Positions 1 through 24,100 of a stretch of 64,000 bases of DNA are shown one piece after another. Each line of letters starts with the position of its first letter. The stretch's first letter is position 1. Source of the DNA: Channa striata (lineage: Eukaryota; Chordata; Actinopteri; Anabantiformes; Channidae). A model generated the notes under the pieces. It made no database searches. It had not been told where the DNA came from and saw only the letters and a program-made list of their open reading frames with translations. The stretch lies in the NCBI GenBank assembly GCA_033026295.1, contig CM065189.1:1082377-1146376 (forward strand), read 5' to 3'. The position numbers were made by a program, and so were the translations under genes.

Positions 1-2259
1 TTTGAAAGCTAATTTTTGTAAATAGAACAAAGACAACTGAGAAATGGCATCAATATTTATTTATTTATTTATGTATTTATTTAGATATTTGCTCATTTTA
101 AATTTACTGCTAACGACACATTTGACAGACTCGACTAACTCCTGGAAAAGCTGTGTCCTGCCAAAGGGAAAAAACCATGTTCTTGTTGATTGGTGGCTTA
201 GTTTATAAAGGGAATCCTAGAGAAGGTCGAACAGCTTTCTCGCTCTGTACAAGAGTGCGTGGTTCAACACCTTGAAAATAATTATTCTAATTGCAAAGAA
301 TCTGCAGAATTGTCAGATAAAGTCAAAACGTTCAGAGAATTTGGCAAAATCTCTGTACATAATACAAAACAAACAAGGCGAAAAACCAAAATGAAGTGGT
401 TGTGATCTTTGGGGTCTCAGGCATCGCTGTATTAAAAACCAACACGATTCTATAGTTGGAATCGCTGCATTGGACCCGGGAGAAGCATTTCGGGAAATCT
501 AATATTTAGACTTTGAAAGGCTTTTCAAATGATTTACAGATTGTTACATTTTGTGATGTCTCTCTATTGATACGTCACATATTATATGTGTATATACAGA
601 GGACACAGCTGTAATAAAAAGTAATTTATCTTTAATTGCATTAAAGCATTGCAGCAACAAAAAGTTCAATACGAGTGAACATTGTGCTCTGGGTAGATGT
701 GGATCAAGCCCATTTCCATCGTGTGTTAAAATGCTAATCTGTAGCTTTGGATGACAAGAAAAACTGGACAGCTGCTGAACCCGGTGTACAGAGACCAGCC
801 CCAGACGCGCAGGAACCCACACATCGGCCTCACAGTAATATTAGGTGGAAATGAAGTTTTGCTTTTCTGTTGAATCCTGGCCTGAAGTGCTTTATACTTT
901 TTTAGGTCTCTGATTGTGAAGGTACAGTTATTCCAAAACAGACAGAGAAATGTGACCCAACACGAGCTGCATCTGTGCCGAAGGTGAAACCTTTCGCGTC
1001 TTAGTCATGTGTCACTCAGAGAAACCCGAAACAAATGTTCTGTGAGATTTGTGTGAAGAGGTGGTGAAGGAGCTCGGAAACGGGGTGAGTTTTTGGCATT
1101 CAGTCCGAGCGCCTGCCTTTTTGCTCATGACAACACACCACATTTGCTGCCGCTTAAAGAACTTTGAATTTGGGCTTTGGCCTTGGCAATGACAGCGGCG
1201 TCACGGAGTGAACGAGCACATGGGAGGCAGCTGCGCGCGACCTACGCGAGTTTGGGAACCACTGCTGTTCTCCTGCTGGTTACGAACCCATTAGTGTCCC
1301 CGTGGACTGGGACCAAAGTGCAATAGTTTCTTCTACAAAGCTGACGCTCTCCTCTTTTGAGGAAAGGTTCAATCATTCCTCCCCTTTAATTCATATTTTT
1401 ATAACGTACTGTTTAGTTCTGTTTTAACAGAGGCAAAGAGGACTGTAGGAGTTCTCGTTGTACATAGAGTTTAGACTGTGTTTACTGGTCCGATTTTTTT
1501 ATGGAAATGACAAGGACTTTGTTTTTTCTTACGCAGATGTGAAAGTGCCAATGAAAAAGGAATGGCTTTGGATGGAAAGCCACAACAGGGACCACACGTG
1601 TGTCCTGATTTGTATTTTAAAAGAATCTCAGGCTTGGGAATGTGTCTAGTCCGTATACGATTACAGGTTTTTGGTTGCAACTGAATTTTAGAGCTGAACC
1701 ACCACAGGAACACCAGCACGCACCGGCATCAAATGGCAAAAGGAGAAAAAAAAAAAGGCGATTCGATCCTGTAGCTCGAGTTGTTCTTACTGTTCCAAAG
1801 TTTGATTCCTGTGTTTTTGCTGATTGATTCGCGCACTCTTTAGGTCTGCTTCGCCTGTTCTAAACCGTTTCTCCAAATCCTGTTTTTTAAGTTGAGCTTC
1901 TGTGTGTGTGTGTAAAATTTTTCATTTCAGTCGTTTGTCATCTTAAGGTGAGTTGATTAAAGTGACCTGAATAAGACGAGCGTCTGTGTGATTATTCTGT
2001 CTGCAGGTTTGGGCAGAGAGCCCGACGTTCAGCACATCACCGTCAATTTCTGTCTTCAGCCAGACTCAGATGACAGTAAACCAACACGAACAATCATAAA
2101 TTCTACAATCATATTCAACACAGTGAAGCTCATTAGGAGGAAAAGTCTCTTCATGCATAAAATGATCTCGGATTAATGAAACACGGTGGGAGATGATATG
2201 ACATAACAGCTGTCGCATTTGGGCGATTATTTATGAATCATTTCGCCATGCTTTTAATA
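1..2259. other. Intergenic, no gene recognised
   Basis: This is AT-rich sequence upstream of the wdr26 CpG-rich promoter. It contains a short TTTA-rich stretch near 55-85. The open frames here are short, lack splice context and resemble no family I recognise. It could hold the 3' UTR of a neighbour beyond the left edge, but no poly(A) signal or coding exon stands out enough to claim one. Confidence 0.6.
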
Positions 2260-2767
2260 TTATGTATATATTGAGCTGTTCCTCGTTCATCGCGCTCTGT
2301 TGTCACTGGACGTTTCCAACATGGCGGAAGGAGAATGGGCGGAGACAGCGCCCCCAAGCGGCGACGCAGCGCGCAGCACCAGACGTGCAGGAATTTCCGC
2401 TGACGTCACTGCGTCTGTCCATAACAGGGCTGCAGCTGTCTGAGAGCAACAATAACAAGCCGTCCGTCCCCAACGAGTTCAGCGCGGCCTGAACGGAGCT
2501 GACAGCGACGCCGAGCGCCGACGCTCACAAAATGTCCACGTCCAAGTAGCCCGGGCCTCGGGTCGTTCGTCCTCGGAGCCCAAAACCGGCTCGTCGTCTC
2601 GGCAAAACAAACACGGAGACTCGGCCGCAGGGGGAGCAGGGCAGTTCGGGGCTGCATCTGGGTCAGTGGGCCTGTCGGCGGCCGTGCCGGTGCCGTATTC
2701 GCCCCCGCAGTGTCCCGCTGCGACCTGTCTGTCCGTCGTGCGCACGTCGCGTTAGAGCCCCGCTGAG
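2260..2767 (+). promoter_or_regulatory. wdr26: wdr26 CpG-rich promoter and 5' leader
   Basis: The base composition becomes GC- and CpG-rich here, just before the wdr26 start codon at 2768. A perfect CREB/ATF palindrome, TGACGTCA, lies at 2401-2408. The sequence AACATGGCGG at 2318-2327 fits a YY1-type element and runs straight into an ETS-like CGGAAG. There is no TATA box at a useful distance. This is the usual layout of a housekeeping CpG-island promoter. The transcription start was not located, so part of this interval is probably 5' UTR. Confidence 0.6.
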
Positions 2768-13524
<10,757 letters not shown>

Positions 13525-15475
13525 TGACCTGCGGCTGCGGCGAGCGTGCGGAGCGTTAAGACTCTGTAGAAACTTGAATGAATAATGTGGGGGAAGCTTT
13601 GGTGATTGGACGGCGGTTTCCTTGGAGGCGGGGCTAGTGGTGCTGCGCGTCGGGATGTCACATCACTAAAAGCATAGACAGCAGTGTGACACTGAGCTCG
13701 TGGACCTCTGGTATCTGTCAACCTCCACCTCCTGTCTGGACCCGCTCCCTCAGCCCCACCCAGGACCACCCACCTCCTCTAATTTATTATCGACTACATT
13801 ATTTATTCCTGAGTAGTTCACGGACTAGTGCTAGGCTGCGACTTGGAGGCGCCTGGTGGACGGTGCGTGTTTTTAGTTTTCTTCAGTGCTCCTGAAGCTT
13901 TTAAGCGATTTTACCTGCAAGAACCTTTCATGGATATCACACCCACCAACAGAATCTTTGCAATGTTCCGCACTGCCCTGGTCTTGTTTTAACTTATGAA
14001 CTTGATATGAGGTTGTACCTTTAGCTTTGCTGCATATAACCAGAGAAAAATAGTATTTGACGAGCGTGTCATGGCGACGTAAGTGCTGCTTCACTTGTGT
14101 TCTCTGATCGCAGTGTGTCCTATATCAGTTTGAATACGCTAGGAGAAGTGTAGAGCAGCTGACGTGTGTCAACCCTTTCCTCTTAGATGACCTGAGCAGA
14201 GTTTGCTTCCCAGCTTTTCTGAACTCTGTGCTCTTTTATTTCTGTTGCCTCTTACCCGGGTTTGATTTAGTTTTACATGATCTTAGTTTCATTTATTACT
14301 GTGTGTTGGTTTTTTTATATATATATATATATCTTTACTACACATGGGGATGTAACATTCAGAAAAGACTTCTATAATCTCCCACCTGCCAGCTATGAAG
14401 TTAAGGTTAGTGTTCATGTTTCATTTGATTGCAGCGCCCACGAAAAGACGAGAAGAAACAAAGTGTGAGTGTGTTTGTCCCAAACTTGAAGCGGCAGGAC
14501 TTTGCGTGTGTGGGATTCAAAATGAACCACCGTGTGTCCGTGGAAATGAAGGAACGTGTCACCGCGTGCAACCGTGTGGATCATTGCGATGTGCTCCTAG
14601 TTTCTGAATACAAGGCACCGATTGCCAGCCTCGTCTCGTGTTCGCAGAGAGGACACGCGGTAACAGTATAGTGGCGTAAATCTTTTAACAATCAGTGTGT
14701 AACACATTTGTACATAGTTATTTTGAAGAGAGTCACAAGATCAATCTTGCCTGATATGATGTTCTATGTAATATGTGCTGTATATCTGTATGTTATAGCA
14801 TGTATTATGAGGCTGTGTACAAATAGCAAACAGGACGCCATGTTTTACAGGGTTCCCATCCAGCTACAGTCAAAGAAAGGTCTCAGCTGCTCCATCAGAT
14901 TTTCTCTACTGCGCTGCACTTCTGCTGGAATGTCAAGCAGTACGTTCACATTTCTGCCCGCTGGCTCACACCGTGTGAGTTCTGGGATTCACAAAACAAC
15001 TGCAACTTATTGTGGTGACAGTTTTCCCAAACTGCTATAAGATTCTGTTTACGAGTGAATTCTTGTATCAAAAGTTTTCCAGTTTTGGTCGATTACTGTG
15101 GGAACCCTGTTTATCTGCCAAGGACCCATCACAGCCATCACCAGCTTAAGCTCTTCCATCACAAAACACACACACTCGTACACAACCAGAGATGTCTCAC
15201 ACACACACACTTGAATCAATCACAGATGTGGTGTTCTCGTTTCTGCAACTTTCTTTACTTGGTTTGTTGAAGTATTTCGGGCTTCTCTTCCTTTCTCTAC
15301 TTGCCGTAAGAAGCCACAGTAAGAATTTTCTTTGCTTGCAGGCAGTGTCTGCCACAAACCATTTTACATTTAAATGTGTTATTACAAAAAGTGATTGTAC
15401 TGTTATGTATTGTTCTGTAGGAGAAGTGTTATGTATGCATATTTTAAATAAAGCATTCAGGGTTTTAAATGAAAT
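13525..15475 (+). other. wdr26: wdr26 3' UTR with poly(A) signal
   Basis: The stop codon of wdr26 is followed by about 1.95 kb with no credible coding exon. It ends at a canonical AATAAA at 15447-15452 followed by T-rich sequence. A TA microsatellite lies near 14317-14332. I infer this is the 3' UTR; cleavage would fall near 15470. Shorter isoforms using earlier signals are possible. Confidence 0.6.
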
Positions 15476-16120
15476 TTAATTTGATTTGTTGATCTTTGCT
15501 TCTTTCCTGACACCGGGGCAGTTCTGTCACTACTCATCAACTCTAAAGCCACCCACGTGTCCTGATTTTAAAAAGCTCTTTAAAATGTCTGTGTTGGAGT
15601 TTCTCACGTGCAAGTGGTTCTCCCACACACAGGGTATTCCAGCAAGTGGCTTTAAAAGTGGAAGGATTTCCAGTTCCACAAACAGGAGGTCAGTTAAACA
15701 CCAGGTCAGTCACTACGCCAACGTTCTGTGTGAATCAAATATCCTTTTTTTTTTTTGTTAAACTTGTGTCAGGACAAGTCAATAAAAACCCTGGTGGGAC
15801 GATGAGCTCCTTAGTTTATTAGCCGCCTGTCTTTTTTTAATGTTGTCTCTCCTGATCAAATCGCTCATCACTGTAACCATAGAGATGGTGAGTTCTCCTG
15901 TTTCAGATTTGTGACTTTGGTGAAAAATCACATTTCATCACCAATTTACAAAAATCCAGTAAACTCCACCCAGTGCTGTTAGTTTTCCTCACTACATATA
16001 CAGATATTTAGCACTTGCATGAGATCTCAACTCCCAAGTTCACACTAGTATAATGTTGATACAAAGTTAGCAGCTACTTGTTCTGAGGACAATAAAGACA
16101 AACACAACTTGCCTTTCATT
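15476..16120. other. Short intergenic spacer between convergent 3' ends
   Basis: This lies between the wdr26 poly(A) signal (15447-15452, plus strand) and the proposed cnih4 poly(A) signal (TTTATT at 16121-16126, read AATAAA on the minus strand). I see no coding exon, RNA gene or recognisable transposon in it. Confidence 0.5.
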
Positions 16121-17858
16121 TTTATTTAGAAAACAGCACATTTCCTTATCACTGCATAATACAGTTTAGTTTGAATCACACAATCCTGCCACTTCATGTA
16201 CATGTTAGAGAAGTGTGTCCACAAAGTCTGCACAGGGCTCACACAACAAGACCCACATGGACATACTGATCAATCCATCAGTGAAGCAAATGCACACACG
16301 CTCCGGTGAAACGCTGGGACCGTGTGTGTTGAATTTAACAGGGAATCATGGCTGAGCTCCAATCCGTACTGACACAGCGATTACACCGCAGTCACTGTGT
16401 CATTTGTTCTAACAGAACCTGTGAGTGTCCTGTTCAGACGGGATCCAGCACTGATGCAGGTCTGATGTGTGGGGTTAGTGCTTCCAGTTCACGTTGCCTG
16501 TAACGTGTAAAGAACACACACACACACACACACACACAGGCAAACAGCAGCGTATGTTTATCTGTGTGTGAGCAGAGCTGTGGTGGGGGATTAGTGATGG
16601 GAGTGTGATGCTGCGGGGGGTCTGTATGCATCAAACATCTTTAGTGATCCACCACACTTCAGTACCATCAATTATTATTCATGTTGGTTAGTTATACGTA
16701 TGCAAAAGCTACAATGTGCAAATATTGGGAATCAAACTACCTGCGAGAAAATCAGTCCAACCAGGGCGGCCTGTGGCGTCTCAGAGACGAAGACAACGTG
16801 CTCTCTTGTGTTCGTATGTGATCCAAAGGGACAGAAAGAGGAGTGAGCGTCCCTCAAAATCTTTGAGAAATGAGCAGCTCAGCACTGGCAGCACTGCAGT
16901 TTTTTGGGACTGTTACGCGCAGCACCAGCCCCTCGACATTAAGGCAAGTTATGAAGCATTTATCTACTGACAGCAAGGTGAAAAGGTTCCATAGTCCAGC
17001 TCTAAACAAGCCCTAAATAAAAACCCGTGAGTTACAGTAAAGTGTGAGAAAAACCCACCAACACCTACAACTGTATTGGCATGAAGGCTGGTGCCAAACA
17101 ACTGTCTGGGGATTCTGGACCTTAACACATCGTCTTAGTCGTCCTCCTAAAATCTCCGGGAGTTTCTTTTGTTTGTCATAAACACTCTCAGGTGAAACCG
17201 TGCTTCATCACTGAAGTCATGACTTTGTTAGGTTTGTTTTCTGTGTCTGAGAATGTGGATTAAACCGCAAATTCATACAATAGCAATTGTCCTCTGGACT
17301 CAAACTAAAAAGTCAGAGTCAGCTGAAAACTCACTGATAAGGGACCAGACGAGTGCTGGCGCCTTGATATTAGCAGTGTGAGACTTTTTATGAGCTTGCC
17401 TGTTTCAGAAGCCTTCTCATTCACTTCACTGTGGAAAAGGTTTAATCTTTCTTCAGCCATGTTCAAAAAGACATTTGCCCTGTGTACAAAAAAATTGACC
17501 ATTTGGTCAATGAAACACAAGGGAAGATATCCAGTTGGAGGTACACATTTATGAAGTAAACAGCCAAAACACAGACTTATGGTACAAAATAAACCACCAC
17601 GGTGCAGGTTACACACAGCGCCTCGCTGAGTGACGTCATGATGCTACTGAAGTGTTCAATGGTTAAATATTAACCTTCATAATAAAACTCTGGGATTCTG
17701 ACAATAAAGTATGAACTTTAATAACAGTAGAGATAAATGTGTGTTGCAAGATGTGATGCATACATCATGGGAGCAGCGAGTGTGTGTGTGTGTGTGTGTG
17801 TGTGAGGCAGCAGGAACCCTGGAGCTTGTCAGCTGGGTCGGAGAGCTCGCCGAGAGCC
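16121..17858 (-). other. cnih4: Probable cnih4 3' UTR
   Basis: Downstream of the cnih4 stop codon on the minus strand there is no further coding exon. The first good minus-strand AATAAA is at 16126-16121. The interval contains a CA microsatellite at 16517-16540 and a TG microsatellite at 17779-17804. The length (about 1.7 kb) is inferred from that signal; a shorter transcript is possible. Confidence 0.45.
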
Positions 17859-19683
17859 TCAGTCGTTGATCAGAGCCAGGATCATGCTGGAAAACAGGGG
17901 GATAAAGCGTATTACAGATGTGACTGCGTACAAGCCATCACGGCGGATTAACCGTCAGTGCTCCCACCTGTACAAATAAATGAAGAAGCAGAGCAGGTGG
18001 TAGCCCAGTTTAATCATGGCCTCCTTCATGTGGGACTTGAGCTGACCTCGGTTGTGGATCTCAGTGGGATCAAAGACACCCATGTTTCCCATCGGAACCT
18101 TAACGTACCTGCAGGGACAGTTTTCTTTTATTTGAAGTACAGACAGGAGCCTCAACAGGTCATGCAGGCGACATAAACACAGAGCATGAGATGGTATATT
18201 TCCACATATTCAGTGACGGCTGTAAGACTGTCTCTTAGTTTAACGCAGCGACTGTAACATGAACATGGCACAAGCGAAAAAGCAGCACAACAGTAAACTC
18301 GTGGTCAATATGATGATGATCCAAATGCCGTCGTGCAGTAATATGCCGTTTGAAAGGGGCCGAGACTTTTATTCGGCAGCCGTAGAAACGACTTTACCTG
18401 TAAATGTTCCAGGCTGCTACAGGCAGGTTGAGCAGGAAGATAAACCAGTGCATGGAAACCAACATCAGCATTGTCGTGAAACACTGGCCCACCAGCTCTG
18501 GAATGACCCACTGAAAAGGTATTACACACACATTCGACATGAAACTCGCTTTAAATCATCACAACTAATCATAAAGCAATTAGCAACGAGGTAACACAAG
18601 ACAAGGAGATAAACACACTGATCAGGCATAACATTAGGACCACCAGGCTCTGCTTTCACAGGGTTTTCATTCTCCTCTGCTTTTAGTATCGAGGTCACAG
18701 TCGTACGTCAGCGATGTTTTGGCCATGTGACGTACAGTGGCTCGAACCAAACAAACCACATTTTGCACTTTCACAGCAATGAATTGCGCAGGTGGTCCTA
18801 ATATTATGCTCGATGGCTGCATACGCTGATTTAATTTATATGGCACCAAATGAGTCACCTCGAGGCACAGAGGCGTATGTAGTGAGGTACAGATTTACAG
18901 GCAAAGACCCAACGAGCAGATCCAGACTCGGGGGGGGGCGGTCGTCTGCCTCGAGCGTGGGGGGAAATAAAAACGCAACATTTACACGTCCTGACATGCA
19001 CAATAATCCAAACAATAAAGGACTCACTTTGTTGAGCTTGGAGCAGCAAGACCTGGCATTGATGTAGTCACATTCTAGATCCGACAGAGTAATAATCTGA
19101 GCTTTGAGTCAAGGCAATGACGGGATTCCAAGCGGCCTGAGGACTGTACACTGGATCTCCTCCGGACGGAGATGACGCCCATGTGTTCACCTTGGGGTTA
19201 CTCGGAACCTCTGACATTACGAGAAGTTACTGTGTGACTGTGGCCCGAGGATCACAGCAGATCACTTAAAGTACCACAGGCAACATTTGTACCAACGGAC
19301 GGTTGTCAGCTCACACCCGAGATCACTGACCAGTGTCGTAAACGGCAGATAAGGTCGGTTCCACCGTGGAACGTCAGTGTCGTAAAGACTGGCGCGTCCG
19401 GCTTTGACTCTGGAACAAAAACCTGGTCCCCCAGTTTGTCTGCACTCGTTCCCCGCTCACCTCCCTGCACGTTTGAACGGCGGCTCCCGGCTCAGCGCGT
19501 TAGCCCGGTCGTGTTTCGGCCGTGTCGCCTAAAACGATTCGAAGAATTTCCGGTGGCACAGCCCCGCGGCCGGAGACGGTCCGGACTCGCCGAGAAAACA
19601 CGCCAAAAGGATACAAAGTAGACCGCGAGGAAAATGAGTGCGCAGCAGTCGACGAGCGACAGGATGAACACTGCCGCCTCCAT
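17859..19683 (-). CDS. cnih4: Cornichon family AMPA receptor auxiliary-like protein 4 (ER export adaptor)
   Basis: Five coding exons on the minus strand: 19683-19615, 19096-19028, 18510-18398, 18108-17968 and 17886-17859. They total 420 nt (139 aa), the same length as human CNIH4. The protein opens MEAAVFILSLVDCC, continues with a first membrane segment, then [20 protein letters not shown], two further hydrophobic segments and the family-typical NMGVFDPTEIHNRGQLKSHM. It ends in MILALIND. Cornichons are ER membrane proteins that load cargo into COPII vesicles; CNIH4 is known to help export some GPCRs. It is convergent with wdr26, as in human. The gene looks intact. Intron 2 carries a small inverted-repeat element (18626-18809). 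Confidence 0.95.
18626..18809. mobile_element. MITE-like element with terminal inverted repeats
   Basis: The left end GCATAACATTAGGACCACC (18626-18644) is the reverse complement of the right end GGTGGTCCTAATATTATGC (18791-18809), with one mismatch in 19. The flanking 'cactgatcag' on the left is also typical of this widespread fish repeat. The internal part is short and non-coding. It lies in cnih4 intron 2. A longer relative appears at about 43190-43495. Confidence 0.7.
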
Positions 19684-19790
19684 TTCTCTGCTTCCGGCAA
19701 GGCTTTGTTTCCATTTCCGGCCGGTCGAAACCGCGTCACCGGAAACTCGGACCAACACGGCGGGCTCAGGAGCGACCGGAAAGCCGTGGT
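19684..19790 (-). promoter_or_regulatory. cnih4: cnih4 promoter region
   Basis: The sequence around and just upstream of the cnih4 start (minus strand) is CpG-rich. It contains several ETS-like CCGGAA/TTCCGG cores (near 19696, 19718 and 19739). No TATA box is evident. The exact transcription start was not found. Confidence 0.45.
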
Positions 19791-21152
19791 TCACTTTGTT
19801 TTTGTTTTCTGTTTTGTTTTGTGTTAATTTTTCCGTGCTTTTCTTTTTATTTCCTTCAATCGTTTTTCAGTCTCATACGTGAGAATCACAAGTCGACGAA
19901 CTGATAGAGTTTGTAATTGATAAACAAAAAATATAATAATAAAAATAAATGATATTATATTAACTAACAATTTTTAATACGGTATATTGAAAGGTGTAGT
20001 ATATAACAATTAAGGCACATTACAAACACGAGTACACGATGAAGCTGACACAAAAATCAAAAAATGTGAAAATAAAATAAATTAAATAAATAAAAGTGCC
20101 ACCTAATGCATTAATCGCAGGGTTTTTTATTTGTTTGTTTTTGCCACATTCTATTGACTTGTCCCGTGGTTCACACATTGTTTATGTCTCTGTCTTCTAA
20201 ATTATTACTATTATTATTACTATGAACGGTCCAGGTTTTTATCCTCCGTTGTGTGCTGCGGTCCGCGCTCTACTTCCCCCCAGTGGCGTGGAGGGGAACT
20301 GACGCTGTCGCTACAAAAACCTAGAAAGAAAAACATTGAGTTAAATTAGAAGATGTTGGTGCTGAATTATTGAACACGCATTGATTTTTTTAAAGAAGTG
20401 AGTTAAGCTCATGCTGATCTATTGTCTCATACTGTTACACTACTGATAGCCCCTCACTTACTGGCAGAAATCCCTGAGACCTTTTTAACCATCCTTCCTC
20501 GGCTGCATTTTGAAAATAAAATAAATCCTATTTGTTTATCGTGTTTGTCCATGCCACATAATAATTCTTCTCTCTGGTTTGTTTCCATAGTTCTTTTAAC
20601 CAGAGTATTGACAGGACAGTAAGACACTGTTTGAAGCTGTCAGTCAACTCTCGAACACAGTCATTGTCTACTTTACTGTCCTGGAATTGTTAGCAGCTTA
20701 AGTAGAAACTGAATTGTCTCTAATGGAGATAATCCTTGTATTGTTCAAACGATTAAACAAAAACATTAAACTTTCTCTGTTTGTAGTTTCTCTACTAGCA
20801 GGATTTACAGCATTTCTCTGTCTTATCATTTCAAACTGAACTTAGGTATTTTTTGTATAGCTTTTAACGGCAATCATTTGAAGACAAACTGTTTTGCACG
20901 TGAATCTGCATGTGTGACTCAACCTTCTGTCACTAATGTGTAAGTGGGCAGGGCTGCAGGGGAGAATATGAGAATAGTCTAGCGTGAAGGAGGAAGCAAG
21001 AGACTTTTCTTTTAGCCTTGTCAAGATGCTTAGAAAAAGGAAGTGTCACTCTGGCAAAGGTGAAGAGGCACAGAGAGACCAGTGAGAGAGGAGAGAAAGA
21101 AAAGAACCAGTTTAAACCGTTTAAACAACCAAGCACATCAGAGGACAGAAGC
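19791..21152. other. Intergenic region and gprc6a upstream sequence
   Basis: AT-rich sequence between the divergent cnih4 promoter and the gprc6a start codon. No exon or recognisable repeat was found. The last part (from about 20940) is probably gprc6a 5' UTR. It contains a small near-palindrome, two GTTTAAAC copies at 21110-21126, of unknown significance. Confidence 0.5.
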
Positions 21153-24100
21153 ATGGCCTGGGACTCTCTGCTGATCTGTTATCACGTCACATTTTTCATC
21201 ATTGTGCTGCAAACAGGAAAAGGCACTGAAACGGACACCAGTGTGCCAGAAGCTGAAGCTCCAGGAGACATCACGATCGGAGGAATCTTTTCCATTCACG
21301 AAGACGTAGACCAAAAGAACAGCTCCTTTGTTCCCCAACAACAACCGTGCATCAGGTGAGGTTGGTAACAAATGCCAACAGCTCATTTATTTGTCGAGAA
21401 GCCAGAAGACAAAACTATGTGATATTTCATAATCACTAGAGGTGCAAGAAGCAATAGATAGGTAATAGGTTAAAACATAGAAAAAAACTATCTGTATGTG
21501 GAAGGTGGGATGAATCCTTCAGGTCCTGGGATGACTCAGACATGCTGCAGATGGACTGATCACCTTGGACAAGGTCAATGGGGTTCAATTCAGGGATGAC
21601 ACTGACACAGGGGAGCACACACTAGTGAGCAAAACCCACACAAGTAAACTGCGGATTGCTGCCTATTGCTAACTATTATTTTTGAGCTCTCTGTGGTCAG
21701 TGGTGTGAGTGGAGTAACGATCGGTCCGCAGCTCTGAGGATGGTGGAGATAAGATCTTTCAAAGCAGGGGGAGATTCAGGACCATGGGCGCTTAGAAACA
21801 AGCAGAGGATGGAGTTGACCAGCTGGATGAGGGATCATACACGCAATGAGCCCAGCCCCCTCGGATGGCGATAGGAAATGACGCAGTAGATGCTTAATTT
21901 GCGGGATGGATAAATTACTTTGCTGAACTATTGAAAATATTTCCACGCAAAGTTAAACATTCCCGTTTTACATCCATGGTGCAGCATCTTGTGGGGTCTA
22001 GGCTGTGTGTTAAATAATATTAGTGGGAAATTCTGCTTCAAACTGCAATTTTGATGTTTGAAACATCCTTAAGCTTTAATAAAAAGAATATTATGAATAT
22101 TATCCAAAATGTGAAGGGATTAGGGATATACTTGCATGTCTTTAATCTGTTGTTGTCATGTCCACACTGCTCCAACAGGTTGGATGTAAGGGCCCTGGTC
22201 AAGTCTCTTGCTATGATCAATGCCATAGAGATCATGAATAAATCCCCTCCACTGACTGATGTTAACGTCACCCTGGGCTACCGGATCCTGGACTCCTGCT
22301 CCGATGTCAGCACCGCTCTGAGAGCCACAGCAAACATCATCAAGCAGGTCGACTGCCACAACGGAGGCGCCAACACCTCCGAATGTGATGAGCCAGTAAT
22401 GGTGGTTGTTGGGGCGTCTTTCTCCGAAACATCAATTGCCATCGCCAGGCAACTGACTCTTGAAATGATTCCGCAAGTAAGTTGTGAGAAACAGGAAAAA
22501 ATCTCGATGCGAGTAAGAACAGGTAGGAGCCCAGCTTCTGTGGCAGAACTGATCGATAAAACAATATCTCTTACAGAGAACTAAAGCGGTCGAACAGGTT
22601 TGCAGTGGCAGTTGATAAAAGTTAGCTGAGCTGCGTGGTCATTTGCTTCATTTGTTTTGTACCATGTCAGTCTCATACAGCAAGAAAGTTAAAAAGCGAG
22701 CTGTGTACAAATTGCTAATTTTAAAATAGGATAATAATTTGAATTCATTCAAAATATATCTGGCGTGCACGTACATTGTTTAAACAATATAACACATATG
22801 CCCTGATTTGAACTACTTGCCCTTCAAACTATTGCAAACTGAGTTCTTAAACCTGTTCAGTCTAAGGTCTGCCAGAGAGTAACAGCTGAATTCTGTGTGC
22901 AGGATGTGGGACGGATTGGACAGGACTCTCCTTTTGTGCCTAAGTACACACCGTTCATAGAGGGACTGACAGATATGAAACATTTTCCAACCAATCATTG
23001 TCACTTTGACGTGTACAATAGTTGTCACATTTGTTTTCAGTTTCACGGTCCTGTCCCTCTGCACCTGATTATGTTTCAGTGCGGACTAGACATGTAATGT
23101 TTGGGTGGCAACGAAGGCCACCCTGAGGTTTCTGTAATTAAAGAGAGTTCTTCTTCTCCCACTTTGCCTATTTTTTGTTCTGGGCTGACTGGTCAGGTAG
23201 TCAATGAGACATTTCCATGAAGAACTTAAAAGCTTTTTTTTCTCCAGATCAGTTACTCATCAACCGCTGCCATTCTGAGTGATAAGAGTCGCTTCCCAGC
23301 CTTCATGAGGACCATACCTAATGACGAGTATCAGACGGCTGCCATGGCCAGTCTGCTCAGCACCTTTGGCTGGAACTGGGTGGGAATAGTTACCACAGAT
23401 GGCGATTATGGCAGATCAGCTCTAGACAGCTTTGTGTCCCAGGCTTCTAAAAAGGGGATCTGTGTGGCCTTCAGATCAGTCCTACCTCAGTCTGTAACCA
23501 GACAGGATGTCTCCTCTGCTATCACGCAGACTGCCACAACCATCTTGGAGAACCCCAAGGCACAGGTCATCCTGTCATTCGCCAAGCCAACTCACATGAT
23601 GTACCTTTACCAGGAGCTCAACAATCAGATGCTGGAAGCAGAACAGGGAATGAAGTCCATGAGAAGAGTGTGGGTGGCCAGTGACAGCTGGTCCTCATCT
23701 AGCTCTGTAAAAGGAAACTTAACTCTGAACGACATAGGACATGTCGTTGGCTTTACCTTCAAAAGTGGAGACCTGTCATCGTTCAGCGATTACCTGAGCA
23801 GGATGGAGGCAGCTGGATATGACTCCAAAGGCAATAACCCCTTCCTGCAAGAGCTCTACACGCAGCTAAAATCTGTCGAAGGTGCTCGGGACTCTGAGCT
23901 GGCACTCAAAGCTGTAAACGCCCTCAGACAGTACACTCAGCCCAACACAATCCTGAGCGTGGAGATGGCTGTGAGTGCCATTGCTCAGGCTGTGGCATCT
24001 GTTTGCCGGGACAAAGACTGCAAAACCCCAGGCACTGTGGAACCCTGGCAGGTATTCATGTGTGTGTGTGAGTGCTATTGTTCTGTGTTTATAGTGTCTG

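Noticed and set aside
544..822. Minus-strand 92-codon frame near the left edge
   Set aside because: Low-complexity, no family likeness, no promoter or poly(A) context.
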